A stretch of 64,000 nt of DNA from Acuticoccus sp963704595. Its GTDB lineage: Bacteria > Pseudomonadota > Alphaproteobacteria > Rhizobiales > Amorphaceae. Below are positions 38,487-48,888 of this stretch, in pieces (position 1 is the stretch's first letter; every line of letters begins with the position of its first letter). The notes beneath the pieces are model-generated. The model searched no databases. It was not told the origin of the DNA and saw only the letters and a program-made list of their open reading frames with translations. The stretch spans positions 4,092,001 to 4,156,000 of the forward strand of contig OY969922.1 of NCBI GenBank assembly GCA_963704595.1. The letters are read 5' to 3'. Position numbers and translations under genes: made by a program.

Positions 38487-41477
38487 ATGAGCGAGACCGT
38501 GGACACCGCCGCCGGCAACGACGCCCGCGACTATTCCAAGACCCTCTACCTGCCGCAGACGGAGTTTCCGATGCGCGCCGGGCTTCCCAAGAAGGAGCCC
38601 GAGATCCTGGCCCGCTGGGCGCAACCTCTACAAGGAGCAGCGCGAGGCAGCGCTGGGCCGCGAGAAGTTCGTCCTCCACGACGGCCCGCCCTACGCCAAC
38701 GGCCACATCCACATCGGCACCGCGCTCAACAAGATCCTGAAGGACTTCGTCGTCCGCTCCCACCAGATGCTGGGCTACGACGCCAACTACGTGCCGGGCT
38801 GGGACTGCCACGGCCTTCCGATCGAGTGGAAGGTCGAGGAGGCCTACCGCGCCGCCGGCAAGAACAAGGACGAGATCCCGATCAACGAATTCCGCAAGGA
38901 ATGCCGGGACTTCGCCGCCGGCTGGCTCGGCGTCCAGCGCGAGGAGTTCAAGCGCCTCGGCGTGATCGGCGACTTCGAAGACCCGTACATGACGATGAGC
39001 TTCAGGGCCGAGGCGCAGATCGCGCGCGAGCTGATGAAGTTCGCCATGTCGAGCCAGCTCTACCGCGGCTCCAAGCCGGTGATGTGGTCGGTGGTGGAGC
39101 GCACGGCGCTCGCCGAGGCCGAGGTCGAGTATCACGACTACCAGTCCGACACGATCGCGGTCGCCTTCCCGGTCAAGCGCGTCAACCCGATGGTGGCGAT
39201 GAACGCCGTCCGCCCCAGCCCGTCCGAGCCCGGCACGCCGGAAGACGAGGCGATGGTGACCGCGCTCGAGAAGGCGTCGGTGGTGATCTGGACGACCACG
39301 CCGTGGACGATCCCCGGCAACCGCGCCATCGCCTACGGCCCCGGCCTCTCCTACGGCATCTACGAGGTGACCGACGCCCCCGCCGACAACTGGGCGAAGA
39401 CCGGCGCCCTCTACGTGATGGCCGACAAGCTCGCCGAAGGCATCTTCAAGGACGCCCGCGTCACCGCCTTCGAGCGGCGGTATGACGTGCCGGCGGAGCT
39501 TCTCGCCGGCATCGAGGCCGAGCACCCGCTGCGCGAACGCAGGGCTCGGCGGCTACGACTTCACCGTGCCGCTGCTCGCCGGCGACCACGTCACCGACGA
39601 TGCGGGCACGGGCTTCGTCCACACCGCGCCCGGCCACGGCGTGGAGGACTTCGAGGCCTGGATGAGCGCCAAGGCGCGACCTCGAGAAGGCCGGCATCGA
39701 GACCAAGATCCCCTACACCGTCGGCGCCGACGGCCGCTTCACCGCCGAGGCCCCCGGCTTCGAGGGCGAGGCCGTCATCACCGACGAGGGCAAGAAGGGC
39801 CCGGCCAACCAGAAGGTCATCGACGCCCTGTCCGCCGCCGGCGCGATGGTGGCGCGCGGCCGCCTCAAGCACCAGTACCCGCACTCCTGGCGCTCCAAGA
39901 AGCCGGTCATCTTCCGCAACACGCCGCAGTGGTTCGTCGTCGATGGACAAGGACCTCGGCGACGGGTCCACGCTGCGCACCCGTGCGCTCAAGGCGATCG
40001 ACGACACCGGCTTCGTGCCGTCCGCCGGCAAGAACCGCCTGCGCGGCATGATCGCCGGCCGGCCGGACTGGGTGCTGTCGCGCCAGCGCGCCTGGGGCGT
40101 CCCGATCACCGTCTTCGTCGACAAGGCGACCGGCGAGGTCCTGCGCGACGAGGCGGTCAACGAGCGCATCGCCGCCGCCTTCGAGGCGGAGGGCGCCGAC
40201 GCGTGGTTCGCCGACGGCGCCGCCGCGCGCTTCCTCGGCAGCACCTACGACCCCGCAGCGTTCGAGATGGTCGACCGACATTCTCGACGTGTGGTTCGAT
40301 TCAGGCTCCACCCACGCCTTCTGCCTGGAGCAGCGGCCGGACCTCAAGTGGCCCGCCGACGTCTACCTCGAAGGCTCCGACCAGCACCGCGGCTGGTTCC
40401 ACTCCTCGCTGCTGGAAAGCTGCGGCACCCGCGGCCGCGCGCCCTACGACACCGTCATCACCCACGGCTTCACCATGGCCGAGGACGGGCGCAAGATGTC
40501 GAAGTCGCTCGGCAACACCGTCGCGCCGCAGGACATCATCGACCAGTACGGCGCCGATATCCTGCGCCTCTGGGTGGCGAGCCAGGACTACACCGACGAC
40601 CAGCGCATCGGTCAGGAGATCCTGAAGGGCGTTGCGGACTCCTACCGCAAGGTCCGCAACTCGCTGCGCTGGATGCTGGGCACGCTCGCCCACGACACGG
40701 GCGAGCCGCTCGATGCCGCCAGCGCGCCGGAGCTGGAGCGCCTGATGCTCCACCGCCTCGCCGTCCTCGACGCCGAGGTGCGCGACGCCTACCGCAAGTT
40801 CGACTACGGCCACGTCGCCCACACGCTGATGAACTTCGCCAACGTGGAGCTGTCGGCGTTCTACTTCGACATCCGCAAGGACGCGCTCTACTGCGACGCG
40901 CCCTCCTCCGCCCGCCGCAAGGCCGCCCTCGCGACCGTGCGCGTGATCTTCGACGCGATGACGCGCTGGCTCGCCCCGATCCTCCCCTTCACCATGGAGG
41001 AGACCTGGGCGTCCGCCGGCAACGAGACCTCGGTCCACCTCGAACTCTTCGCGGAAATCCCGGCCGAATGGCGCGACGATGCGCTGGAGGCCGAGTGGAA
41101 CAAGGTGAAGCGCGTTCGCCGCGTCGTGCTCGGCGCGATCGAGGTGGAGCGGCGCGAGAAGCGCATCCGCTCCTCGCTCGAGGCGCACCCGTTCGTCACC
41201 ATCTCCGACCCCGCCCTCCTCGCCGCCGCGCGCAAGGTGGAATTCGCCGACGTGACGATCACCAGCGCCGATCAGCCTCCACGAGGGCGATGCTCCGGAG
41301 GGGGCCTTCACGCTGCAGGAGGTGCCGGGCGTCGCGGTCGAGATCCGCAAGGCCGAAGGCGAGCGGTGCGCCCGCTCGTGGAAGGTGAGCCCCGAAGTCG
41401 GCGCCGACCACCGCTATCCGGACCTTTCGCCCCGCGATGCGGCGGCGATGGCCGAGATCGACGGCCTCGGCGCGTGA
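38487..41477 (+). CDS. ileS: Isoleucine-tRNA ligase, with six frame disruptions
   Basis: About 994 residues after repair. Class I motifs are DGPPYANGHIHIG (HIGH, HIHIG) early and GRKMSKSLGNTV (KMSKS) near the middle; the WVLSRQRAWGVPI, DVWFDSGSTHAF and EGSDQHRGWFHSS segments are intact. Six net +1 disruptions lie near 38622, 39535, 39676, 39942, 40275 and 41271; six of them restore the original frame and the codon count is exact. The C-terminal zinc-type region has lost most cysteines (ERCARSW). lspA follows. Confidence 0.93.
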
Positions 41478-41487
41478 CGTTCGCGCG

Positions 41488-41972
41488 ATGACGATCCCAA
41501 GGCGCGGGGCGTCAGCCTCGCGCTCGCCGTCCTCATCCTCGTCGCGGATCAGGCGACGAAGCTCTGGGTGCTCCACCGGGCCGACTTCAGCGAAGGGCCG
41601 ATCGCGGTGCTGCCGTTCATGGACATCACCCTCGTCTGGAACCGGGGCATCTCCTACGGGATGTTCCAGGCCGAGGGCTGGGGCCGCTGGCTGCTGGTCG
41701 CGCTCACCGTCGCCGGCATCATCGGGCTCTCCGTGTGGCTGATGCGCGCACGTGCGCCGCTGGTCGCGCTCGGCGTCGGGATCATCCTCGGCGGTGCTGT
41801 GGGCAACCTCATCGACCGCGTGGCGTATGGCGCGGTGGTGGATTTCGTCCACCTCAATGCAGGCGGTTATTCATGGTACGTCTTCAACATTGCGGACGCT
41901 GCCATCGTGATCGGTGTGGTTTTCCTGCTCTGGGACGCCTTCATTGCGAAGAAGCCGCAAACTCCCTCTTAA
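41488..41972 (+). CDS. lspA: Lipoprotein signal peptidase, frame-disrupted at its start
   Basis: Signal peptidase II, 161 residues after correction. Four membrane segments are visible. Family motifs are VADQATKLWV, WNRGISYGMF and the two catalytic aspartates in NLIDRVAYGAVVDF and FNIADAAI. The reading frame of the first membrane segment has no start codon after the ileS stop; the ATG at 41488 joins it only if one base is missing near 41492. It acts downstream of Lgt, also encoded in this window. Confidence 0.88.
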
Positions 41973-42099
41973 CTCTCCGCGCGGATTGTTGTATCCGCTC
42001 ACCATGCGAACATGGACGGCGTCGGCCGGGTTGACTGGCCGCGTCCATGACGCGATGGCTGGGCTGCGCGGCCTGTGCCGCACAATTGTGGAGTTTGGG

Positions 42100-42822
42100 A
42101 TGAAGCGTGCAATCCTCGCTGTCCTGGTGCTCGGCCTCGGCGTCGCCGGCTGCAACACCAGCAACAACTATTTCGAGGACGATGACGAAGGCGTCGAGAA
42201 GCGCCAGTCGTTCAACCTGTTCCAGACCGCCATGGAAGGCGCGGGCGTGATCCCGAAGCCGACGCAGCAGCGCCTCGCCTACAAGCCGCGCGCCCCGCTC
42301 GCGATCCCCAACAGCACCGAGTTGCCGCAGCCGACCGCCGGCCAGCAGAACAACGCGCAGGCCGCCGTCAACTTCCCCGTCGACCAGGACGAGCAGGACA
42401 AGGCGCGCCGCGCCCAGCTCGCAGGCTCGATCGGCCCCGGCGACTACCGCGACCCCGAGGACGGGTCCTACCAGGGCCTCGTCACCAAGCCGAACAAGAA
42501 CTACGTGCTGCCCGCCGAAGCGCTCGCCTCCAACGAGGACAAGCGCGACATCACCAAGCTGATGCAGGACGAGAAGACCTTCAAGGCGCAGCCCAACAAG
42601 GGCATGAAGGGCTTCACCCTGAAGAAGCCCGGCCGCGAGGTCATCACCGCCGACGGCAAGGCCGCGCCGCGCAAGTACCTCATCCAGCCGCCCGAGGAAT
42701 ATCGCGAGCCCGCGCAGACCGCCGCACTCCCCGAGAAGGACGACATCGAGAACTCGGAGTGGGTGAAGAAGCAGCTCTACGCCAACATGCGCAAGTCGAA
42801 GGGCAAGACCGGCGCGCAGTAG
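42100..42822 (+). CDS. Lipoprotein, DUF3035-like
   Basis: A 240-residue predicted lipoprotein. The ATG gives MKRAILAVLVLGLGVAGC with the lipidated Cys at residue 18. The mature chain is hydrophilic, with Gln/Asn/Pro-rich stretches and ends in a basic tail. This resembles the DUF3035 lipoproteins often found beside lspA and M16 peptidases in alphaproteobacteria. No function is known. A GC-rich hairpin follows. Confidence 0.75.
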   Translation: MKRAILAVLVLGLGVAGCNTSNNYFEDDDEGVEKRQSFNLFQTAMEGAGVIPKPTQQRLAYKPRAPLAIPNSTELPQPTAGQQNNAQAAVNFPVDQDEQDKARRAQLAGSIGPGDYRDPEDGSYQGLVTKPNKNYVLPAEALASNEDKRDITKLMQDEKTFKAQPNKGMKGFTLKKPGREVITADGKAAPRKYLIQPPEEYREPAQTAALPEKDDIENSEWVKKQLYANMRKSKGKTGAQ

Positions 42823-42833
42823 CGAGGCCTGAC

Positions 42834-42854
42834 GCGGCGGCCCCCGGCCGCCGC
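42834..42854 (+). terminator. Terminator-like hairpin
   Basis: A perfect 8-bp GC stem (GCGGCGGC/GCCGCCGC) with a CCCCG loop, 11 bases past the lipoprotein stop; only two T residues follow directly. Confidence 0.45.
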
Positions 42855-42930
42855 CTTACCAACACTTAAGTGGCCCCCCGCCCCATAGGCGCATAGCGTC
42901 CCGACCGAAACAGGACAGGACGGGACGTCG

Positions 42931-44304
42931 ATGACGCTCAAACACCGCCTCGCCGGACTTGGAGTGGCCGCACTCACCATGCTCTCCGTTGAAGCCGCCA
43001 TCGCCCAGCCGATCGATCTGGGCGACCTCACCATTGCGCCGGACGCCGCGACCTTTACGCTCGATAACGGCCTCGACGTGGTCGTGATCCCCGACCGCCG
43101 CGCGCCCATCGTGACGCACATGGTGTGGTACCGCGTCGGCTCGGCCGACGAGCCGCCCGGCAAGTCCGGCATCGCGCACTATCTCGAACACCTGATGTTC
43201 AAGGGCACCGAAGCCCACCCCGGCAACGCCTTCTCGACCGCCGTCGCGGAAGTCGGCGGCCGCGAGAACGCCTTCACCTCCAACGACTACACGGCGTATT
43301 TCCAGCAGGTCTCCAAGGAGAACCTGCCGCAGATGATGGAATTCGAGGCGGACCGGATGCGCGGCCTGGTGCTGACCGAGGCGGTCAGCGCGCCCGAGCT
43401 CAACGTCGTCCAGGAAGAACGCCGCTCGCGCGTGGAGACGAGCCCGTCCGCCGAACTCGGCGAGGCGATGGACACTGCACTCTACGTCAACCACCCCTAC
43501 GGCGACCCGATCATCGGCTGGCCCGACGAACTCGCCAAGCTCAGCCACACCGACGCCGTCGATTTCTACAAGGCGAATTACCGCCCCGGGAACGCCGTGC
43601 TTGTGATCGCCGGCGACGTGACGCCTGACGAGATCCGCACCCTCGCGGCCGAGACCTACGGCAAGGTGCCGGGCGGCGAGCCCGCCATGGTCCGCACCCG
43701 CCCCGCCGCACAGAAGTTGCGGGCCGACCGCCTCGTCACCCTCACCGACCCGCGCGTGAACCAGGCGAGCACGCAGACGGCGTGGCTGGTACCGAGCTAC
43801 ACCACCGCCGAACCCGGCGTCGGCGAGGCGCTCGACGTGCTGGCCGAGATCCTCGGCGGCAGCAACACGAGCCGCCTCTACACAGAGCTCGTCCGCAACG
43901 AGAATCTCGCAAGCTCCGCCGGCGCCTACTACCAGTCGAGCGCCGTCGACGACACGCGCTTCCTCGTCTACGTCACCCCCGCCGATGGCGTGGAACTCGA
44001 GACCGTCGAGAAGCGGGCGCGCGACATCATCGCCGACATCGCGGCGAATGGCGTCACCGAGAACGACGTCGCCCGCGCCAAGACCGCCGTCCTTTCCAGC
44101 GTGATCTTCGCGCAGGACAGCCAGTCCACGCTCGCCCGGATCTTCGGCGCGGCGCTGACGACCGGCTCGACGGTCGAGGACGTGCAGGAGTGGCCGTCGC
44201 GGCTCAACGCCGTCACCGCGGCCGACGTCCAGAACGCCGCTAAGACGTATCTCACCGAAGCCGGCACCGTCACCGCACGTCTTCTCCCCGGCGAAGGCGC
44301 CTGA
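42931..44304 (+). CDS. M16 zinc metallopeptidase with active-site motif
   Basis: A 457-residue exported peptidase (signal peptide ending near IAQP). The inverted zinc motif HYLEH (His83, Glu86, His87) lies in GIAHYLEHLMFKGTEAHP, and the distal ENAFTSNDYTAYF segment is typical. The C-terminal lobe has LGGSNTSRLYTELVRNE. The next gene encodes a second M16 protein without the zinc motif, so the two probably form a heterodimeric peptidase as known for other M16B pairs. Confidence 0.94.
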   Translation: MTLKHRLAGLGVAALTMLSVEAAIAQPIDLGDLTIAPDAATFTLDNGLDVVVIPDRRAPIVTHMVWYRVGSADEPPGKSGIAHYLEHLMFKGTEAHPGNAFSTAVAEVGGRENAFTSNDYTAYFQQVSKENLPQMMEFEADRMRGLVLTEAVSAPELNVVQEERRSRVETSPSAELGEAMDTALYVNHPYGDPIIGWPDELAKLSHTDAVDFYKANYRPGNAVLVIAGDVTPDEIRTLAAETYGKVPGGEPAMVRTRPAAQKLRADRLVTLTDPRVNQASTQTAWLVPSYTTAEPGVGEALDVLAEILGGSNTSRLYTELVRNENLASSAGAYYQSSAVDDTRFLVYVTPADGVELETVEKRARDIIADIAANGVTENDVARAKTAVLSSVIFAQDSQSTLARIFGAALTTGSTVEDVQEWPSRLNAVTAADVQNAAKTYLTEAGTVTARLLPGEGA

Positions 44305-44393
44305 GGCAGCACAGCCCGCGCTCCTGCCGGGCGCGGCCGTCCCCAACTGGCCGGCCGCTCGCCCGCGAGCAGCGATTTATAGGAAATTTCGGT

Positions 44394-45704
44394 ATGTTCC
44401 GTTCTCTAAACCGTGCCATCGTCGCCCTATCGTTCGTCTTACTCGGCGCCGGGAGTGCGTGGGCCATCGACATTCAAGAAGTGACCAGCGCGCGAGGCAT
44501 CACAGCCTGGCTCGTGTCGGACGATACCGTCCCCGTCGTGGCGGTTGACGTTGCATTCGAAGGCGCAGGCTCCGCGCAGGACCCCGAAGGCAAGGCGGGA
44601 CGGGCCAACATCCTCGCCTCGCTGCTCGACGAAGGCGCCGGCGACCTCGATTCGGTCGCCTTCCAGACCGCCCTGCAGGACAACGCCGTCCGCCTCGGCT
44701 TCGAATCATCGCGCGACGACCTCTACGGCGACATGCGCGCCCTCACCTCGAGCGTCGAGAAGGGCTTCGACCTCCTCGCCCTGGCGCTGACCGAGCCCCG
44801 CTTCGACGACGAGGCGCTGAACCGGATGCGCGCGCAGGTCATCACCGGCCTCCGCCGCGACCTCAACGACCCCGACGCCGTGGTCGGCGACCTGTGGGCC
44901 CGCACCGCCTTCCCGAACCACCCCTACGGCACCCCCTCGAGCGGCACGATCGAGAGCGTCTCCGCCCTCACCCGCGAGGATTTCGTCGACGCTCACCGGA
45001 ACGGCATCGCCAAGGACAACCTGTTCGTGGCCGTGGTCGGCGACATCGACGCCGAAACCCTCAAGGGGCTCCTCGACAAGGCGTTCGGCGACCTTCCGGA
45101 CCACGCCAACCTCACCCCCGTGGCGGACGTTGAGCCCGCAGTCGGCCTCACCGTGTCGGAATCCCTCGACACGCCGCAGACCTCCATCCGCTTCGGCGGC
45201 GAAGGCATCGATCGTGACGACCCGGACTTCATCCCCGCCTACGTGATGAACCACATCCTAGGCGGCGGCACGTTCTCGTCCTGGCTGTTCGACGAGGTGC
45301 GCGAGAAGCGCGGTCTCGCCTACTCGGTCTATTCCTACATGGCGCCCTACGAGCACACCGCGATCTTCGGCGCCGGCACCGCGACCCGCAACGATCAGGC
45401 GGAGGAAGCCATCAAGGTGATCCTCAGCCAGTTCGAGAAGATGGCGACCGAAGGCCCGACCGAGGCCGAGCTGAAATCCGCCAAGGACTATCTCACGGGC
45501 TCCTACGCGCTGCGGTTCGGCTCCTCGGCCGACATCGCCCGCCAGCTCCTGTTCCTGCAGACCGAAGGGCTCGGGATGGACTACATCGACAACCGCAACG
45601 ACCTCATCAACGCGGTCACGCTCGACGACGTCCGCCGCACGGCGCGCCGCGTGTTCGGCGACAAGGCACCCACCGTCGCCATCGTCGGCCCCAGCGAGGG
45701 CTGA
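44394..45704 (+). CDS. M16 family protein lacking the zinc motif
   Basis: A 436-residue exported M16 homologue (signal peptide ending AWAID). Where HXXEH is expected the sequence reads RANILASLLDEGAGD, so it cannot bind catalytic zinc by the usual ligands. The C-terminal lobe is intact (ILGGGTFSSWLFDEVREKRGLAYSVYSY), and a glycine-rich SSADIARQLL segment is present. It likely provides substrate binding for the preceding active subunit. Confidence 0.93.
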   Translation: MFRSLNRAIVALSFVLLGAGSAWAIDIQEVTSARGITAWLVSDDTVPVVAVDVAFEGAGSAQDPEGKAGRANILASLLDEGAGDLDSVAFQTALQDNAVRLGFESSRDDLYGDMRALTSSVEKGFDLLALALTEPRFDDEALNRMRAQVITGLRRDLNDPDAVVGDLWARTAFPNHPYGTPSSGTIESVSALTREDFVDAHRNGIAKDNLFVAVVGDIDAETLKGLLDKAFGDLPDHANLTPVADVEPAVGLTVSESLDTPQTSIRFGGEGIDRDDPDFIPAYVMNHILGGGTFSSWLFDEVREKRGLAYSVYSYMAPYEHTAIFGAGTATRNDQAEEAIKVILSQFEKMATEGPTEAELKSAKDYLTGSYALRFGSSADIARQLLFLQTEGLGMDYIDNRNDLINAVTLDDVRRTARRVFGDKAPTVAIVGPSEG

Positions 45705-45711
45705 AGCGCTC

Positions 45712-45739
45712 CGCTGCATCCATAGTCGTGGATGCAGCG
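45712..45739 (+). terminator. Hairpin after the M16 pair
   Basis: A perfect 11-bp stem (arms CGCTGCATCCA and TGGATGCAGCG, 6-base loop) eight bases past the stop; no T-run follows. Confidence 0.5.
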
Positions 45740-45804
45740 CCGCCGTCGTCTCGACAGTCCACTTCAATCGCTTATAAGAGTTTGCGTAAAATTTGGCGCA
45801 AGCG

Positions 45805-46008
45805 ATGCAGCAGGACACCCAATCGGTCGAGCAGAAGCTGGAGGTGCTGCGCGAGCAGCACCGCGACCTCGACGCTGCGGTCAACGCGCTCGAGGCCAGC
45901 GGCTCGACGGATCTGTTGCAGATCAAGCGCCTGAAAAAGCGCAAGCTTCAATTGAAGGACGAGATACGGATGCTGTCGGCCCGGGCCCTGCCCGATATCA
46001 TCGCGTGA
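45805..46008 (+). CDS. YdcH/DUF465 family small protein
   Basis: A 67-residue coiled-coil protein. The ATG at 45805 gives MQQDTQSVEQKLEVL; a TTG four codons upstream is less likely. The HRDLDAAVNALE and DLLQIKRLKKRKLQLKDEI segments are the DUF465 pattern. Function unknown. Its stop overlaps the GTG start of purE (GTGA), suggesting coupled translation. Confidence 0.85.
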   Translation: MQQDTQSVEQKLEVLREQHRDLDAAVNALEASGSTDLLQIKRLKKRKLQLKDEIRMLSARALPDIIA

Positions 46009-46502
46009 GCGGCGACGTTCCTGAGGTTGCCATCATCATGGGCAGCCAGTCCGACTGGGAGACCATGCGCCACGCCGCCGAGACGCTCGAAGCGCTCGGC
46101 GTCCCCCATGCGGCGAAGATCGTCTCCGCCCACCGCACGCCCGACCGCCTCTACGAGTTCGCGCGCTCCGCGAAGTCGTCCGGCTTCAAGGTCGTGATCG
46201 CGGGCGCAGGCGGCGCCGCGCACCTGCCTGGCATGGTCGCGAGCCTCACCGCGCTTCCCGTCTTCGGCGTGCCGGTGCTGAGCCGCACGCTGTCGGGCTG
46301 GGACAGCCTCCTTTCCATCGTCCAGATGCCGGCAGGCGTTCCGGTCGGCACCCTCGCCATCGGGCGGGCCGGTGCGGTCAACGCCGCGCTGCTGGCGGCC
46401 GCCGTGCTGGCGCTCGGCGACGATGCGCTTGCGGAGCGGCTGGACGCCTGGCGCGCCGCGACCACCGCCGCAGTCGCCGACGAACCGACGGACACGCCAT
46501 GA
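46005..46502 (+). CDS. purE: N5-carboxyaminoimidazole ribonucleotide mutase
   Basis: A 165-residue class I PurE of purine synthesis. It starts with GTG overlapping the upstream stop. Signatures are IIMGSQSDWETM, KIVSAHRTPDRL, VIAGAGGAAHLPGM and VQMPAGVPVGTLAIG. purK follows with an ATGA overlap; the pair converts AIR to CAIR. Confidence 0.97.
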   Translation: MSGDVPEVAIIMGSQSDWETMRHAAETLEALGVPHAAKIVSAHRTPDRLYEFARSAKSSGFKVVIAGAGGAAHLPGMVASLTALPVFGVPVLSRTLSGWDSLLSIVQMPAGVPVGTLAIGRAGAVNAALLAAAVLALGDDALAERLDAWRAATTAAVADEPTDTP

Positions 46503-47591
46503 GGCTTCCCACCGGCGCCACGATCGGCATCGTGGGCGGCGGGCAGCTGGGGCGGATGATGGCGATGGCCGCGCTCCGCCTCGGCTTCCGCGTCCACGTC
46601 TTCGCGCCCGCCGTCGGGCGACAACGTCGCCTTCGCCGTCGCGCACGACACCACCCTCGCCGATTATGACGACGCCGCCGCGATGGCAGCGTTCGCCGCA
46701 AGCGTCGATGTCGTGACCTTCGAGTTCGAGAATGTTCCGGTGGAGGCGCTCGAAGGAGTTGGCACACCGATCCGCCCGGCACCGGCCGCACTCGGCGCCG
46801 GACAGGACCGCCTCACCGAAAAGGCGTTTCTCGAGCGCTGCGGCCTCCCCGTCGCCCCCCACGCCGACATAACCGACGCCGCCAGCCTCGATACCGCGCG
46901 CGAAAAAATCCCAGACGGCATCCTGAAGGCGCGGCGGCTCGGCTACGACGGCAAGGGGCAGACGCGGGTAACGCCGGGCGTCGCCTCCGTCGACGCGCTC
47001 GCCGCCATCGGCAACGTGCCGGCGATCCTGGAGACGCGCATCCCGTTCACCGCCGAGACCTCGGTGGTGCTGGTGCGCGGCGCGGACGGCGCGGTGAAGA
47101 GCTACGACCCCGCGCTCAACACCCACGAGGGCGGCATCCTGCGCCGCACCTCCTTCCCGGCGCCGGTCGACGACGCGGTGGCGGCGGAAGCGAAGCGGCT
47201 GACGGCGGGCGTCGCGGAAACGCTGGGCTACGTCGGCGTCCTTGCCGTGGAGTTCTTCGTCACCGACGACCCCGAAGCGCCGCTGATCGCCAACGAGATG
47301 GCGCCCCGGGTCCACAACACGGGGCACTGGACGATGGACGGTGCGCTGACCGGCCAGTTCGAGAACCACATCCGCGCGATCGCCGGCTGGCCGCTCGGCG
47401 ATACGCGGCGTATCGCCGATGTCACGATGCTCAACATTCTGGGCGACGAGATCGACGATCTGGCCGCCCACGTGGAAAATCCGGCGGCCCGTTGCCATAT
47501 CTATGGTAAGCGTTCCGCGTCGCCCGGTCGCAAGATGGGGCACGTCAATTTCATCGAACGCACAGTGGACTTTGCGGGCGATCGCTGGTAG
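46499..47591 (+). CDS. purK: N5-carboxyaminoimidazole ribonucleotide synthase, frame-disrupted
   Basis: An ATP-grasp enzyme, 363 residues after dropping one G near 46617 (APAVG then DNVAFAVAHD). The opening is GATIGIVGGGQLGRMMAMAA, followed by VVTFEFENVP, LKARRLGYDGKGQ and the terminal GKMGHV-like RKMGHVNF. It overlaps purE by four bases. It makes N5-CAIR from AIR, ATP and bicarbonate. Confidence 0.93.
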
Positions 47592-47734
47592 CAGCGGGGC
47601 CTCGCAGCGATTTTTGCGGTTGTCTTGCGGTTGGCCCTCTCTTTGTGGGGACCTCACCGCCCGGCTCGCGCGTTCCCTGTGTCCGGCATGACGGTAGAGC
47701 CGCCAATCACCGTGCAACAGAAGGATTGAACTGA

Positions 47735-47959
47735 GTGCAGGTACTCGTTCGCGACAACAACGTCGACCAGGCGCTCAAGGCGCTGAAGAAGAAGATGCAG
47801 CGCGAAGGCATCTTCCGCGAAATGAAGATGCGCAACCACTACGAGAAGCCCTCGGAGCGCAAGGCGCGCGAGAAGGCTGAAGCAGTGCGTCGTGCACGCA
47901 AGCTGGCCCGCAAGCGCGCACAGCGCGAAGGCCTGATCCCCGGCAAGAAGCGCAGCTGA
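47735..47959 (+). CDS. rpsU: 30S ribosomal protein S21
   Basis: A 74-residue S21 with a GTG start (MQVLVRDNNVDQALKALKKK) and a basic, repetitive tail (RRARKLARKRAQREG). GAAGGATTGAAC precedes the GTG. The long C-terminal tail is common in alphaproteobacteria. A hairpin follows immediately. Confidence 0.97.
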   Translation: MQVLVRDNNVDQALKALKKKMQREGIFREMKMRNHYEKPSERKAREKAEAVRRARKLARKRAQREGLIPGKKRS

Positions 47960-47960
47960 C

Positions 47961-47980
47961 GAAGCGCGCTCTCGCGCTTC
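47961..47980 (+). terminator. Hairpin after rpsU
   Basis: A perfect 8-bp stem (GAAGCGCG/CGCGCTTC, CTCT loop) starting one base past the stop; weak T content afterwards. Confidence 0.5.
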
Positions 47981-48000
47981 CCCGCGTACCCTGCTAGGTT

Positions 48001-48861
48001 ATGGCGATGCGTATCAGTTCCCGCCTTTACAGCACTGCGTTCATCATCGCCGCCGCCATGGCCCTCGCGGGCTGTGACCCGGAAGGCGCGATGATGTCGT
48101 CCGGCCGGCTGGTGAACACCGAGTCCGGTTCGCCGCAGAACATCGCCTCGCTGACCGAGGTGGTGAACGCCAATCCGAACGACCCGAGCGCGTACAACGT
48201 GCGCGGCACCGCCTACGGGCGCGCCGGCAACCTCAACGCCGCCCTCGCCGACTTCGACAAGGCGATCGCGCTCAACCCGGGCTACTACCAGGCCTACGCC
48301 AACCGCGCGCTGGTCTACCGCAGGCTCGAGCAGACCGATCAGGCCATTGCCGACTACTCGGCGGCGCTGCGCTACAACCCGTCCTACGACACGGCACTGG
48401 TCGGGCGCGGGAACATCTACCGCCTGCGCGGCAACAACCAGCAGGCCCTGCTCGACTTCAACAACGCCATCCGGATCAATCCGGGCGATCCGCGCGCCTA
48501 TCACAACCGCGCACTGATCTATCAGGCGCAGAACCTCCATTCGTTCGCCGTGGAAGACTTCGGCATCGCCATCGGCCTCGATCCGAAGGCACCCGAGCCC
48601 TACAACGGGCGCGGCGTCAGCTACCTTGCGACCGGCGACGTGGAATCCTCCTTCGAGGACTTCAACCAGGCACTCGCGCTCGACCGCGACTATGCCGACG
48701 CCTGGGCCAACCGTGGCCGCGCCAACGAGGTCAAGGGCGATCTCGGCAAGGCGAAGTCGGACTACAGCCGCGCGATCCAGCTGCGCCCCGGCTATCCGCC
48801 GGCGAAGGAAGGCATGGCCCGCATCAACAGCGGCCGGCCGCTCACCACCACCCCCACCTGA
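48001..48861 (+). CDS. TPR-repeat lipoprotein (NlpI-like)
   Basis: A 286-residue protein with a lipobox (MALAGC) near residue 23 and at least five to six TPR-like repeats from residue 55 on, recognisable by repeated A-Y-x-N-R-A, D-Y/F and AL-x-L-N/D-P patterns. It probably serves as a periplasmic scaffold, as NlpI does, but no partner is indicated. An ATG two codons in (48007) is an alternative start. Confidence 0.85.
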   Translation: MAMRISSRLYSTAFIIAAAMALAGCDPEGAMMSSGRLVNTESGSPQNIASLTEVVNANPNDPSAYNVRGTAYGRAGNLNAALADFDKAIALNPGYYQAYANRALVYRRLEQTDQAIADYSAALRYNPSYDTALVGRGNIYRLRGNNQQALLDFNNAIRINPGDPRAYHNRALIYQAQNLHSFAVEDFGIAIGLDPKAPEPYNGRGVSYLATGDVESSFEDFNQALALDRDYADAWANRGRANEVKGDLGKAKSDYSRAIQLRPGYPPAKEGMARINSGRPLTTTPT

Positions 48862-48888
48862 CCGTCCGCGGCGGCGCCTGAGGCGATC

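Noticed and set aside
34209..41972. Programmed frameshifting or a degenerating island
   Set aside because: The breaks occur in unrelated essential genes, have no shared slippery sequence or pseudoknot, and are almost all repaired by one base to exact family text; sequence error explains them better.
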